Source of the DNA: Arcobacter sp.
Lineage (GTDB): Bacteria; Acidobacteriota; Terriglobia; Bryobacterales; Bryobacteraceae
Length of the DNA stretch: 64,000 bases
Assembly: GCA_020723085.1 (NCBI GenBank)
Contig: DYJN01000003.1
Location: 117,312-181,311 of the forward strand
Direction: 5' to 3'
Position 1 is the stretch's first letter. Every line of letters begins with the position of its first letter. A model generated the notes under the pieces. It did not search any database. It had not been told where the DNA came from and worked only from the letters and a program-made list of their open reading frames with translations. Shown one piece after another: positions 12,068 through 20,466 of this stretch. The position numbers and the translations under genes were made by a program.

Positions 12068-13381
12068 GTGGACCTGAGCCGCACACTGCGAGAGATGGGC
12101 GTCGTCGGCGCCGGAGGCGCCGGATTTCCAACGGAAGTGAAAGCCGCGTCCCGCGCCGAGTATGTGCTGGCCAACGGCGCCGAGTGCGAGCCGCTGCTGC
12201 ACAAGGACTACGAGCTGATGCGGCGTTACCCCGGCGAAATCATCGCCGGGATGAAACGGATGATGGAAGCTGTGTCCGCCGCGCAGGGACGGTTCTGCCT
12301 GAAGGAGAAGAACCGCGCCGCGGTCGAGGCGGTGGAGCCGGTGGCGCGCAAGGCGGGCATCGGCATGACGCTGCTCGGCGACTTTTATCCGTCCGGCGAC
12401 GAGTACGAGATCGTCTATGCGGCTACCGGGCGGCTGATTCCGCCCGCGGGCATCCCGCTCCAGGTCGGCTGCGTGGTGAACAACGTGGAGACTCTGCTGA
12501 ACGTGGAGCGCGCCGCGCGCGGCGAGAGCGTCACGCGGAAGTTCGTCTCGATCACCGGAGCCGTGCGGCAGCCATGCGCCTTCTGGGCGCCCATCGGCAC
12601 GAGCTTCGCCGACCTGATCGCAGTTGCCGGAGGCATGACGGTGGAGCGCGCGGGCGTGTTCGTCAGCGGGCTGATGATGGGTTCGCTGACGTTCGATCTG
12701 TCCGGCGTGGTGACCAAGACGACCTGCGGGCTGATCGTGCTGCCGGAAGATCACCTGCTGGTGAGGCGCAGGAGCCGGCCCGCGCAGGCGATGGCGCACA
12801 TCGGCAAGAGCGCCTGCGATCAGTGCAGCTACTGCACGGAGTTTTGCCCGCGCTACCTGCTCGGCTACGACGTGCAGCCGCACAAGGTGATGCGCACGCT
12901 CGGCTTCACGCTTTCCGGCAAGGAGAACTGGAGCCAGTGGGGCGAACTGTGCTGCGCCTGCGGGCTCTGCACGCTCTACGCCTGCCCTGAGGATCTGTTC
13001 CCGAAAGAGGCGTGCGACCAGGCCAAAGCGGACCTGCGTGCGGCGGGGATCAAATATGTGCAGACGAAGCCGGTGCGCGTGCACCCGATGAAGGAGTACC
13101 GCCGCGTGCCGCAGGCGCAGCTGCGCCGGCGCCTCCAGGTGGAGCAGTACGATGCGCCGACGCCGTTTTCCAGCGCCGAGCCGCACCCCGCGCGCGTGCG
13201 CATCCTCACCAAGCAGCATGCGGGCAAGCCCGCCGCGCCATGTGTTCGGGAAGGGCAGGAAGTGAAGCGGGGCGAGGTGATCGCAAGGATGAACGATGGC
13301 GAACTGGGCGCTTTTGTCCACGCAAGCATCGGCGGGCGCGTCGCGCGCGTCACGCCGGAGGCGATTGAAATCGAAGCCTGA
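12068..13381 (+). CDS. pduS: PduS-like RnfC-type flavo/iron-sulfur reductase
   Basis: The 437-residue product matches PduS, the cobalamin reductase of propanediol microcompartments, in length and order of parts. It starts directly at the glycine-rich nucleotide/FMN-binding region (GVVGAGGAGFPTEVKA, then ANGAECEPLL). An SLBB-type domain follows, then two [4Fe-4S] motifs: CxxCxxCxxxCP beginning at Cys250 and CCxCxxCxxxxCP beginning at Cys295. A biotinyl-lipoyl-like C-terminal segment ends the protein. PduS reduces corrinoids and is thought to pass electrons through the shell protein PduT, whose homologue is the next gene 20 bp downstream. The start is a GTG at 12068, matching the N-terminus of PduS. 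RnfC or Nqo1-type proteins are the alternatives, but neither has this short N-terminus together with a PduT partner. Confidence 0.8.
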   Translation: MDLSRTLREMGVVGAGGAGFPTEVKAASRAEYVLANGAECEPLLHKDYELMRRYPGEIIAGMKRMMEAVSAAQGRFCLKEKNRAAVEAVEPVARKAGIGMTLLGDFYPSGDEYEIVYAATGRLIPPAGIPLQVGCVVNNVETLLNVERAARGESVTRKFVSITGAVRQPCAFWAPIGTSFADLIAVAGGMTVERAGVFVSGLMMGSLTFDLSGVVTKTTCGLIVLPEDHLLVRRRSRPAQAMAHIGKSACDQCSYCTEFCPRYLLGYDVQPHKVMRTLGFTLSGKENWSQWGELCCACGLCTLYACPEDLFPKEACDQAKADLRAAGIKYVQTKPVRVHPMKEYRRVPQAQLRRRLQVEQYDAPTPFSSAEPHPARVRILTKQHAGKPAAPCVREGQEVKRGEVIARMNDGELGAFVHASIGGRVARVTPEAIEIEA

Positions 13382-13401
13382 GCTGGAAGCGAGGATCTGC
13401 T

Positions 13402-13953
13402 GTGGCACGGAACTCCATCGGACTGATTGAGCTGTCGAGCATCGCCGCCGGATTCGAGGTTTGCGACGCGATGCTGAAGGCGGCGGACGTGGAACTGGTG
13501 CTGGCGCGCACCATTTGCAGCGGCAAGTACATGGTGATGGTGCGGGGCGATGTGGCGGCTGTGCGTGCAGCCGTGGAGGCAGGCTGCCAGGCGGGCGACT
13601 TCTCGGTAATCGACACCTTCGTCATCCCCAATGTGCACGAGGACATCTTTCCTGCCATCAGCGGCACGGCGGCGCCGGATCATCTGGAAGCTCTCGGCAT
13701 CGTCGAGGCGTTCTCCGTTGCCAGCCTCGTCGAAGCCGCGGACGCGATGGCGAAGGCAGCCAATGTGCGGCTGGTCGAGGTGCGGCTGGCGATGGCGCTT
13801 GGAGGGAAGGCGTTCGCTTCGTGCACGGGCAGCGTGGCTGCCGTGCGCGCGGCGGTGGAGGCGGGAGCTCAGCAGGTGGCGCGCAAGGGGCTGCTTGTGA
13901 ATAAAGTGGTGATCCCGCAGCCGCGCCCGGAACTGCTGCGCGAGATGATCTGA
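13402..13953 (+). CDS. pduT: PduT-like trimeric microcompartment shell protein with Fe-S cysteine
   Basis: The 183-residue protein consists of two tandem BMC domains (about residues 5-88 and 97-180; IGLIELSSIAAGFEVCDAML and GIVEAFSVASLVEAADAM), the plan of trimeric BMC-T shell proteins. Cys39 in ARTICSGKYM corresponds to the PduT cysteine that, from three subunits, ligates a [4Fe-4S] cluster in the central pore. The C-terminus (GLLVNKVVIPQP) also matches PduT. The gene begins with GTG at 13402, 20 bp after the PduS-like gene. No hexameric or pentameric shell genes and no signature enzyme lie in the window, so this pair is either a satellite of a locus elsewhere or works without a full compartment. 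Confidence 0.87.
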   Translation: MARNSIGLIELSSIAAGFEVCDAMLKAADVELVLARTICSGKYMVMVRGDVAAVRAAVEAGCQAGDFSVIDTFVIPNVHEDIFPAISGTAAPDHLEALGIVEAFSVASLVEAADAMAKAANVRLVEVRLAMALGGKAFASCTGSVAAVRAAVEAGAQQVARKGLLVNKVVIPQPRPELLREMI

Positions 13954-13968
13954 ACGTCCGGGCCCCGT

Positions 13969-13974
13969 TATACT
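13969..13974 (+). promoter_or_regulatory. -10 element close to the DUF1080 start codon
   Basis: TATACT ends 10 bases before the ATG at 13985, with no ribosome binding site between them. A transcript from it would have almost no 5' leader. It would allow the DUF1080 gene to be expressed independently of the PduS/PduT pair. Confidence 0.4.
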
Positions 13975-13984
13975 GGGGGGCGCC

Positions 13985-14851
13985 ATGAGAATCTCCGTTT
14001 TCACCTGCTGCCTGCTCCTGCTCTGCCTGCTGCCCCTGGCCGCGCAGCAACCGCAGGGGCCAAAGCCCGAGGACTGGATCCAGCTCTTCAACGGGAAGGA
14101 TCTCGACGGCTGGATTCCGAAAATCACCGGCTACGAAGTGGGCGAGAATTTCGGCAACACCTTCCGTGTCGAGAACGGTGTGCTCAAGGTCGCCTACGAC
14201 AAGTACGACAAATTCAACAACCGCTTCGGACACCTGTTCTACAAGGAGCCGTTCTCCTACTACCGCATCGCGGTCGAATACCGCTTCGTGGGCGAGCAGT
14301 GCCCCGGCGGTCCGGCATGGGCCACGCGCAACAGCGGCATCATGATCCACGGCCAGCCGCCCAAGACGATGCGCAAGGATCAGAACTTCCCCATTTCCAT
14401 CGAAGTGCAGCTTCTGGGCGGGCTGGGCAAAGGGCCGCGGACCACCGCCAACCTGTGCACGCCCGGCACGAACGTCGTGATGAACGATAAGCTCGAGACC
14501 CGCCACTGCATCAGCTCAAGCTCGAAGACCTTCGACGGCGACCAGTGGGTGCGCGCCGAGGTGGAGGTGCATGGCGACGGGACGATCAAGCACTTCGTCA
14601 ACGGCGAGCAGGTGCTGTGGTACGAGATGCCGCAGATCGGCGGCGGCAACGTGAACAACCACGATCCGCAGGTGAAACGCGACGGCGTGCTGCTGCGCGG
14701 TGGGTCGATTTCCTTGCAGTCGGAAAGCCATCCGATCGAGTTCCGCAAGGTGGAACTGTTGAACCTGGCCGGCTGCATGGATCCCAAGGCCGTCAATTAC
14801 AAGCCGTGGTACATCAAGGCGGAGAACCACCTCTGCCAATACGCGAAGTGA
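13985..14851 (+). CDS. Secreted DUF1080 (3-keto-disaccharide hydrolase family) protein
   Basis: The 288-residue product has a Sec signal peptide (RISVFTCCLLLLCLLPLAAQQ) followed by one DUF1080 domain, a concanavalin-like jelly roll. Characteristic stretches are WIQLFNGKDLDGWIPK near the start, FRVENGVLKVAYDKY, NSGIMIHGQPP, and the terminal HPIEFRKVELLNL. Members of this family include 3-keto-glycoside hydrolases, and many are exported enzymes of Planctomycetota and Acidobacteriota. It lies 31 bp after the pduT-like gene and is followed by a TetR regulator 22 bp downstream. Confidence 0.85.
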   Translation: MRISVFTCCLLLLCLLPLAAQQPQGPKPEDWIQLFNGKDLDGWIPKITGYEVGENFGNTFRVENGVLKVAYDKYDKFNNRFGHLFYKEPFSYYRIAVEYRFVGEQCPGGPAWATRNSGIMIHGQPPKTMRKDQNFPISIEVQLLGGLGKGPRTTANLCTPGTNVVMNDKLETRHCISSSSKTFDGDQWVRAEVEVHGDGTIKHFVNGEQVLWYEMPQIGGGNVNNHDPQVKRDGVLLRGGSISLQSESHPIEFRKVELLNLAGCMDPKAVNYKPWYIKAENHLCQYAK

Positions 14852-14873
14852 CCGGCATCCCGGCCGGAACCCG

Positions 14874-15494
14874 ATGAGCGCCGAATCCGAACCGCGGCTG
14901 CCGGTGCGGCGCGAGCCCGTGCAGCGGCGCGGCGCATCTACGGTGGAAGCCGTTCTGCGCGCCTGCTCGGCGCTGCTTGCGCGGCTGCCGCTCGAAGAGG
15001 TGAACACCACGCGGATCGCCGCCGAGGCGGGCATCTCCGTCGGCGCGCTCTACCGGTTCTTCCCCGATAAACAGGCGATCCTCGACGCGGTGGCCGTGCG
15101 GCACATGGAGGAGTTCCGCGCCCGCATGGCGAAGGTGCTGCTGAAAGCGGCTTTCCGTTCCGGAGCGGAGTTCCTCGGCAGGCTGCTGGACGCCTACATC
15201 GAGTATCTGGAGGCGCACCCGGATTTCCGCACGCTCGCTCTCGGCGGCCACATTTCGGCCCTCGCGCGCGAATCGCAGACGCGTCCGGGCGCGGGGCCGG
15301 CGGGTCTGCTGCGGGCGTTCATGCGGCGGAAGCTCGGCGTGCGCGATTCAACTGTGCTGGATCTCCGGCTGCGCATGGCGGTCGAAACCGGCGAGCGGAT
15401 GATCGCCTTCGCCTATGCGCAGGAACCGCCGGAGGAGCGGCGGAAGATTCTCGAGGAGCTGAAGCGGATGCTGGCGCGGTACCTGTTCGACTGA
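14874..15494 (+). CDS. TetR-family transcriptional regulator
   Basis: The 206-residue protein has an N-terminal helix-turn-helix of the TetR type (about residues 20-70): the recognition region reads TTRIAAEAGISVGALYRFFPDKQAIL. The C-terminal two-thirds is an all-helical ligand-binding region with no recognisable pocket motif. Its position directly after the DUF1080 gene suggests co-transcription; it could control that gene or the convergent carbohydrate cluster, but no operator is evident. Confidence 0.88.
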   Translation: MSAESEPRLPVRREPVQRRGASTVEAVLRACSALLARLPLEEVNTTRIAAEAGISVGALYRFFPDKQAILDAVAVRHMEEFRARMAKVLLKAAFRSGAEFLGRLLDAYIEYLEAHPDFRTLALGGHISALARESQTRPGAGPAGLLRAFMRRKLGVRDSTVLDLRLRMAVETGERMIAFAYAQEPPEERRKILEELKRMLARYLFD

Positions 15495-15511
15495 CCTGCC
15501 CGCAGCCGGCG

Positions 15512-16348
15512 TCAGCCGGCAAGCCGGCGCAAGTAAGCGGCGTTCCGCTTCAGGTCTTCCTCTTTGTTCCTCGACGGCGCGCTGGTTTCCAGCACCAGAT
15601 AGCCGCGCCAGCCGATCTCCTTGAGCGCTTTCACCGCGCCCGCCACGTCCACGGCGCCCTCGCCGAGCCAGCCCTTGTCCTTCACATGCACCTGGCAGAT
15701 GCGCTTGCGCCCGAGCAGGCGCAGTTCCTGGAGCGGATCGGCACGGTAGAGGTTGGTGGCGTTGCCAATGTCGTAGTAGACCTGCATGGCGGGCGAACCC
15801 ACAGCGTCCAGAATGCGGATGTCGTCGGCGGCGCGGAGGGTGTTCTCAAATCCGAGGATGACTTCGGCGCGTTCGGCCTCGCGGGCCAGTTCTTTCAGCG
15901 GTCCCACGACGGCTTCCATCTCCTCGCGGGTTTCGAGAGCGCACTTGCCGAAGAAGACGAGCATCAAGATGCGCGCGTCCAGCCGCCTGGTGATCTCGAT
16001 GCCCTCGGACGCCCACCGCAGCGCCTCGCGGCCGTTCTTCAGGCAGTGCACATGGAGGATGTCAATGTAAGTCGAAACGATGGGCACGCGGTGGAGTTTC
16101 GAGGCGGCGAGGAACGCCCGCTGGCGCTCCGGCGAGGCCATCACCAAGTGGCCGGCGGTGGTCTGCCGGCCGAGCGTGACCTGAATGCCCTCGCAGCCGG
16201 AGCGCGCCGCCACGGCAACGGACTCGGGATCGGACGGCGCCAGCGCTACGCCATCCATCACGCCGATGCGCAGGCGCCGCCCGCGCGCCAGCACAGTCGG
16301 CGCCGGCGCGGTCAGAAAAGCGCGTCTGCTGACTCGCATGGCTCTCAA
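15512..16348 (-). CDS. Exported TIM-barrel sugar isomerase/epimerase-like protein
   Basis: The 278-residue product starts with a Tat-type leader (VSRRAFLTAPAPTVLARG) and continues as a xylose-isomerase-like TIM barrel. Segments carrying probable metal ligands are VILGFENTL, YYDIGNATNLY, QVHVKDKGW and GYLVLETSAPS. It is the last gene of a three-gene minus-strand run and starts one base after the stop of the DUF5060 glycosidase-like gene, so translation is probably coupled. The substrate is unknown. It is distinct in sequence from the other exported isomerase-like protein at 6.7-7.5 kb. Confidence 0.8.
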   Translation of the reverse strand: MRAMRVSRRAFLTAPAPTVLARGRRLRIGVMDGVALAPSDPESVAVAARSGCEGIQVTLGRQTTAGHLVMASPERQRAFLAASKLHRVPIVSTYIDILHVHCLKNGREALRWASEGIEITRRLDARILMLVFFGKCALETREEMEAVVGPLKELAREAERAEVILGFENTLRAADDIRILDAVGSPAMQVYYDIGNATNLYRADPLQELRLLGRKRICQVHVKDKGWLGEGAVDVAGAVKALKEIGWRGYLVLETSAPSRNKEEDLKRNAAYLRRLAG

Positions 16349-16349
16349 C

Positions 16350-18152
16350 TTAGCGTTTCCTGCGGATCAGCGCCACCCAGTCGCGCGAACGCTCCGCAGG
16401 CGGCAGCCCGAGCCACCGGCGCCCCCTGCCGCCCTGAAGTTCGCGCACTTCTCCCTGAATCAACTCGCCCCCCGTGCGCGGATCAAACCAGTGCACGGTG
16501 TAGCTGCCTTCGGGCAGGGCGATCTGCACGGAGCCGCCGCGCGGAAGCTGAAGGGCGTAGATCTCGCCGATTTTGGCCAGAACGCGGACCGGCGAGCCTT
16601 CCGCCACGCGGAAGGGAGGCGCGGCGGGCTCCATTTCCCAGAATGGAAGGTAGCGGTGGAAGAATTTCAGCGCGATGCGGGTCTGCTCCCACATGCGTTC
16701 GCGCGTGCGCCAGTCTTCGCAGTCGAGATCCATGTTCGGGAAGCGGTAGCCGAAATACCACTCGACGCCCGAGCCGCCGCCCATCAGGTTGCCCCAGAGG
16801 GCTTCGATCCGCGGGATGTCATGGTCCGGGTCTTCGCTGTCCGGCAGCACGCCCATGTCGGCGGGGGACTGCTCGTCGTGGAAGATCACCCACCTGCGCC
16901 CGGCTTCCGCGCTGCGCCGGCGCAACTCCGCGGCTTCTTCGTGATAGAAGCCCATGTCCGCCTGGATGGAGCTGACCTCGAAATGGGGGTCTCCGAGGAT
17001 CCCGTTGTAGAAGCGCCGCGCGGCGTTCAGGTGCGTGTGGACGCCGATGGGGTGATCGTAGGGATCGAGATCGCGGATCCAGGCGGCGGCGGCTTTGCGA
17101 TCCGGGCCGGGCGTGTTGTTCTCCTCGCCCAGATTCCAGACGAGCGCCGGATGATGGGCGAAGCGGGCGATGAGCTCCCGGAGATAGAGTTTGCGGACGT
17201 TGTTGAGTCCCGGGCTGCCGCCCAGCCTGTGGTCGTTTTCCGTCTCCTGCGTGATCACGTGCAGCATCAGTCCCAGCCGGTCCATGTGGGAGAAGACGAT
17301 CTCCCACTGGGCCAGCTTGCTCGCGTCAAAGCGGTCGCGGATGTCAGGAGCCGTCCAGGGCCATGTATCTTTTCCGTCTCCTCCGTCGATGTTGTAAGTG
17401 AGGAAATAGACGCTGTTCATGCCTTTTGAGGCAAGGTAATTCAGCGCACCGATGATGCCTTTCCCCTTGTTTTTCTGCCAGGCCGGATCGCCGGGCCTCC
17501 AGTCGCGGGCATGCGGCTCATAGCGGTGCACGAAAGGCCTGCCGGTGGAGCTCCGGCCCTCGTTGAACCTCGCGTCCAGATCAAATGTGCCGTCAAACTC
17601 GGAATAGGCGAGGAAATTCTCCGGGCTGTCGGCGCCGCCTTTCAGGAAATATTCTCCGCTGCCGGCAAACCTGAGGTAATGCCCGCCGACGTATTGCAAT
17701 AATCCTCTGGCGCGGAAATCGGGCGCTTTCTTGTCCGAGGGGCCGACAGCAAAGCGGCCCTGCGCGCCGTCGAAGGCCGCGGGAGCGCCGGCATCAGGGC
17801 GAGGGTCGACGGCGATCCATGGCCCTGCGCGGAAAGCGGCGCGGAACGTCCATTCGCCTTCGGCGTCCGGCATGAAATGCGCCTGCCAGACGGGGCCGCG
17901 CGCGGCGGACGTCTCCGCGGCGTTGCCGTCGGCGGCGTAAAAGCCGGGCACGCGGACGGCGCGCCCCGTGGCCGGGTGGCGGAACTCGACCTCGAGCCGG
18001 TAGTCCGTGAAGGGATTGGGCGAGGCGTCCTCGGACGTCTCCGGCCCGTCGAAGGAGACCGTCACCCGGTGCCAGAGCTTGAGTTCGCCGTTGATCCGCT
18101 GCGCCGGAAGGAGAAGCGGCAGCAGGGCCAGAAGAAGAGTCCGGACGGGCAT
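16350..18152 (-). CDS. Secreted DUF5060 glycoside-hydrolase-like protein
   Basis: The 600-residue product has a short signal peptide, then a DUF5060 beta-sandwich (about residues 22-120, LKLWHRVTVSFDGPE). A TIM-barrel region of the DUF4038-related glycosidase type follows (about 140-490), and a C-terminal domain resembling the putative collagen-binding module (about 510-595, with VHWFDPRTGGEL). NLGEENNTPG is the probable acid/base glutamate region, and HDEQSPADMGV a second conserved active-site stretch. Related proteins act on plant-derived or animal-derived glycans. It is the middle gene of a minus-strand run with the PHP protein upstream and a TIM-barrel isomerase one base downstream. Confidence 0.75.
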   Translation of the reverse strand: MPVRTLLLALLPLLLPAQRINGELKLWHRVTVSFDGPETSEDASPNPFTDYRLEVEFRHPATGRAVRVPGFYAADGNAAETSAARGPVWQAHFMPDAEGEWTFRAAFRAGPWIAVDPRPDAGAPAAFDGAQGRFAVGPSDKKAPDFRARGLLQYVGGHYLRFAGSGEYFLKGGADSPENFLAYSEFDGTFDLDARFNEGRSSTGRPFVHRYEPHARDWRPGDPAWQKNKGKGIIGALNYLASKGMNSVYFLTYNIDGGDGKDTWPWTAPDIRDRFDASKLAQWEIVFSHMDRLGLMLHVITQETENDHRLGGSPGLNNVRKLYLRELIARFAHHPALVWNLGEENNTPGPDRKAAAAWIRDLDPYDHPIGVHTHLNAARRFYNGILGDPHFEVSSIQADMGFYHEEAAELRRRSAEAGRRWVIFHDEQSPADMGVLPDSEDPDHDIPRIEALWGNLMGGGSGVEWYFGYRFPNMDLDCEDWRTRERMWEQTRIALKFFHRYLPFWEMEPAAPPFRVAEGSPVRVLAKIGEIYALQLPRGGSVQIALPEGSYTVHWFDPRTGGELIQGEVRELQGGRGRRWLGLPPAERSRDWVALIRRKR

Positions 18153-18240
18153 GAGAGTTTCTCCCCGCTCTCTCGTAAGAAACTCACCATGCTATCGCGA
18201 ACAGTGCCGGCCTGCGCCGGCGCCCGCCGCGGCGGGCGGC

Positions 18241-19341
18241 TCACGGTCTCAGTTCGAACTCGAAGGGCAGGACCAGGGGCGCTCCAGATTCCGTGACGGT
18301 GGTGTTGGAGACTTCCAGGCGCAGGGTGACGCGTGCGGGCGCCTTGGGCGCGCCGCGGTTCAGCCGAATCAGCACCACGGTAGTGGAGCGGGGCGGAACC
18401 ACGGCGGGCAGCACCTCCATCCACGCGGGCGCATCCACGGCTTTCAGTTCGAAGGCGAGCGCAGAGCTGTTCCGCAGCGGGAGGCCGTTGTACCAGAAGC
18501 CCGGCGTGAAGCGGACCTCGCGCGGGGCAGCCAGATACGCGCGCGCGACTGCTTCGAGCCACTCGCGCCTGCCGATGAGGCGGCGCGCGCCGTCCCAGGC
18601 GATGGTGCGCCCGGCGTGCAGGGCTTCGCGCAACGCTTCCAGGCTGCGTTCTTTCGCGAGCACGAGATTCACCGTGCGCGCCTCCTCCGGCAGCGACGCG
18701 TTGTGGATGTCGGAGTTGCCCATCACGGTCAGCCCATACCGGCCGATCCATTCCCGCGCCTCTTCATAGTAAGTGGGGCCGTTGAGCAGTTCGATGCCCT
18801 GGAAGAGCTTGTCGGAATAGGCCGTGGCGATTGCCGGCCACCATTGGGCGCGTCCTTTCCAGCCGGGGTGGTTCCAGAAAGAGAAGGCGCCCTGCCGTTT
18901 GGCTTCGGCGAGGGCGGCGAGGAGGTCTTTGCCGCGGAAGGCGTTGGGATCCTGGATGAACAGCGCATTGAAGTGGAGATCGCCCTTGGTGATCTCGACG
19001 CCGGGGACGATGAGGATGCCGAGACCCTCGGCGATGGGGCGGGCGATTTCGTAGGGGCGCGAGAGGTCCATGCTGACGTCTTTTTCGTTGGGGCGGTAGT
19101 CGTCGTGGTCGGTGATGGCGATGGCGTCCAGGTCTTCGCGCCAGGCTTCCATGACGCGGGTCGCCGGCCAGACCTGCCCGTCGGAAAACACGGTGTGCAT
19201 GTGGAGGTCGGCCTTGAGGACAAGATACTGCCCCGCCCGGGGCATGGGGCGGTGGCGGCGGACCATCTCCTGCTGCGCGCGCAGCAGCGGCAGCGCAAAC
19301 AGGGCGGCGCAAGCAAGACAGCGGATTGGAGTACGCAACAT
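18241..19341 (-). CDS. Secreted PHP-domain phosphoesterase
   Basis: The 366-residue product has a signal peptide ending near residue 23 and a PHP (polymerase and histidinol phosphatase) metal-dependent hydrolase domain. Metal ligands appear in order: DLHMHTVFSDG, ITDHDDY, PGVEITKGDLHFN, WNHPGW and GNSDIH. The C-terminal 100 residues form a beta-rich domain (ELKAVDAPAWMEV, VTLRLEVSNTTV) that may bind a ligand. Exported PHP proteins probably hydrolyse phosphoesters outside the cytoplasm. It heads the minus-strand run containing the DUF5060 and isomerase-like genes. Confidence 0.8.
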   Translation of the reverse strand: MLRTPIRCLACAALFALPLLRAQQEMVRRHRPMPRAGQYLVLKADLHMHTVFSDGQVWPATRVMEAWREDLDAIAITDHDDYRPNEKDVSMDLSRPYEIARPIAEGLGILIVPGVEITKGDLHFNALFIQDPNAFRGKDLLAALAEAKRQGAFSFWNHPGWKGRAQWWPAIATAYSDKLFQGIELLNGPTYYEEAREWIGRYGLTVMGNSDIHNASLPEEARTVNLVLAKERSLEALREALHAGRTIAWDGARRLIGRREWLEAVARAYLAAPREVRFTPGFWYNGLPLRNSSALAFELKAVDAPAWMEVLPAVVPPRSTTVVLIRLNRGAPKAPARVTLRLEVSNTTVTESGAPLVLPFEFELRP

Positions 19342-19443
19342 GCTTCATCCATACCACCACACCATGACAGCGGCGTGAACCGGCGCCCGCCTCCGGGCCG
19401 CCGCTGATATCCTAGGGATTTCACCGCTCGAAGGAGGTCTATC

Positions 19444-20466
19444 ATGCTTCGCGTCGGCATCATCGGAACGGGCGCCATCAGCTACAAGCACGCCCAGGCT
19501 TACAAGAACATCGGTTACAAGGTCACCGTCTGCACGGACATTTCGCGCGAGGCGGGCGAGAAGTTCGCCGCGCAGCACGGCTGCCGGTTCGTGCCCTCCT
19601 ACGAGGACCTGTGCAGGGACCCGGAAGTGGATTTCGTCGACGTCTGCACGTTTCCCGACTTCCGCCTTCAGCCGCTGGAAATTGCGGCGAAGCACGGCAA
19701 GGCGGTGCAGGTGCAGAAGCCGATCTCGACCACCCTGGAAACGGCGCGCCGGATGATCGAAGCGGCGCGCGAAGCGGGCATCGTGCTCGGAGTCGTCAGC
19801 CAGCACCGCTTCGACGACTCGACGATTTTCGTGAAGAAGGCGATCGCGCAGGGGCGGCTGGGGCGCATCCTCCAGGCGGACGCCTATGTGAAGTGGTGGC
19901 GGAGCGAGGCGTATTATTCGCGGCCGATCAAGGGCAGCTGGGCGGTGGAAGGGGGCGGCGCGCTCATCAATCAAGCCGTGCATCAGGTGGATGTGCTGAA
20001 CTACCTGACGGGCGGAGTGCAGGAGGTGTTCGGCTACTGGCAGCTTGGAGCGCGGCACAGGATCGAAAGCGAGGATGTGATCTGCGCCGTCATGAAGTAC
20101 TTAAGCGGCGCCACGGGCGTCATCCAGTCCTCGACGGCGTTCTGGCCCGGCTATCCGGAGAGGATCGAGATCCACGGAACCAAAGGCACCTGCGTGTTCA
20201 CGGGCGACAAGCTGACCACGTGGGACGTGGAAAACGACGAAGGCGAGCCGGCGCCGGTGGAGAAACAGGTGATGAGCGGCGCCAGCGACCCGATGGCCAT
20301 ACCGCTGACGCCGTTCGAGCGGCAGTTCCTGGACTTCGGCAACGCCGTGAAGAACCGGACGCAGCCGTTGGTTTCGGGCGAGGAAGGGCTGAAGGCGCTG
20401 GAGGTGGTGCTCGGGATTTATGAGAGCTGCCGGAACGGGCGTCCGGTGCGGCTGGCAGGCGCATGA
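19444..20466 (+). CDS. Gfo/Idh/MocA-family oxidoreductase
   Basis: The 340-residue protein has an N-terminal NAD(P)-binding Rossmann fold (GIIGTGAISYKHAQAY) and the C-terminal Gfo/Idh/MocA sheet domain. The conserved EKP motif reads QKP here (VQVQKPIST), and the active-site region includes WAVEGGGALINQAVHQVDVLNYL. Family members oxidise or reduce sugars and inositols. A strong ribosome binding site (AAGGAGG) lies eight bases before the ATG. The last four bases overlap the start of homoserine kinase, although the two functions have no obvious link. Confidence 0.88.
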   Translation: MLRVGIIGTGAISYKHAQAYKNIGYKVTVCTDISREAGEKFAAQHGCRFVPSYEDLCRDPEVDFVDVCTFPDFRLQPLEIAAKHGKAVQVQKPISTTLETARRMIEAAREAGIVLGVVSQHRFDDSTIFVKKAIAQGRLGRILQADAYVKWWRSEAYYSRPIKGSWAVEGGGALINQAVHQVDVLNYLTGGVQEVFGYWQLGARHRIESEDVICAVMKYLSGATGVIQSSTAFWPGYPERIEIHGTKGTCVFTGDKLTTWDVENDEGEPAPVEKQVMSGASDPMAIPLTPFERQFLDFGNAVKNRTQPLVSGEEGLKALEVVLGIYESCRNGRPVRLAGA

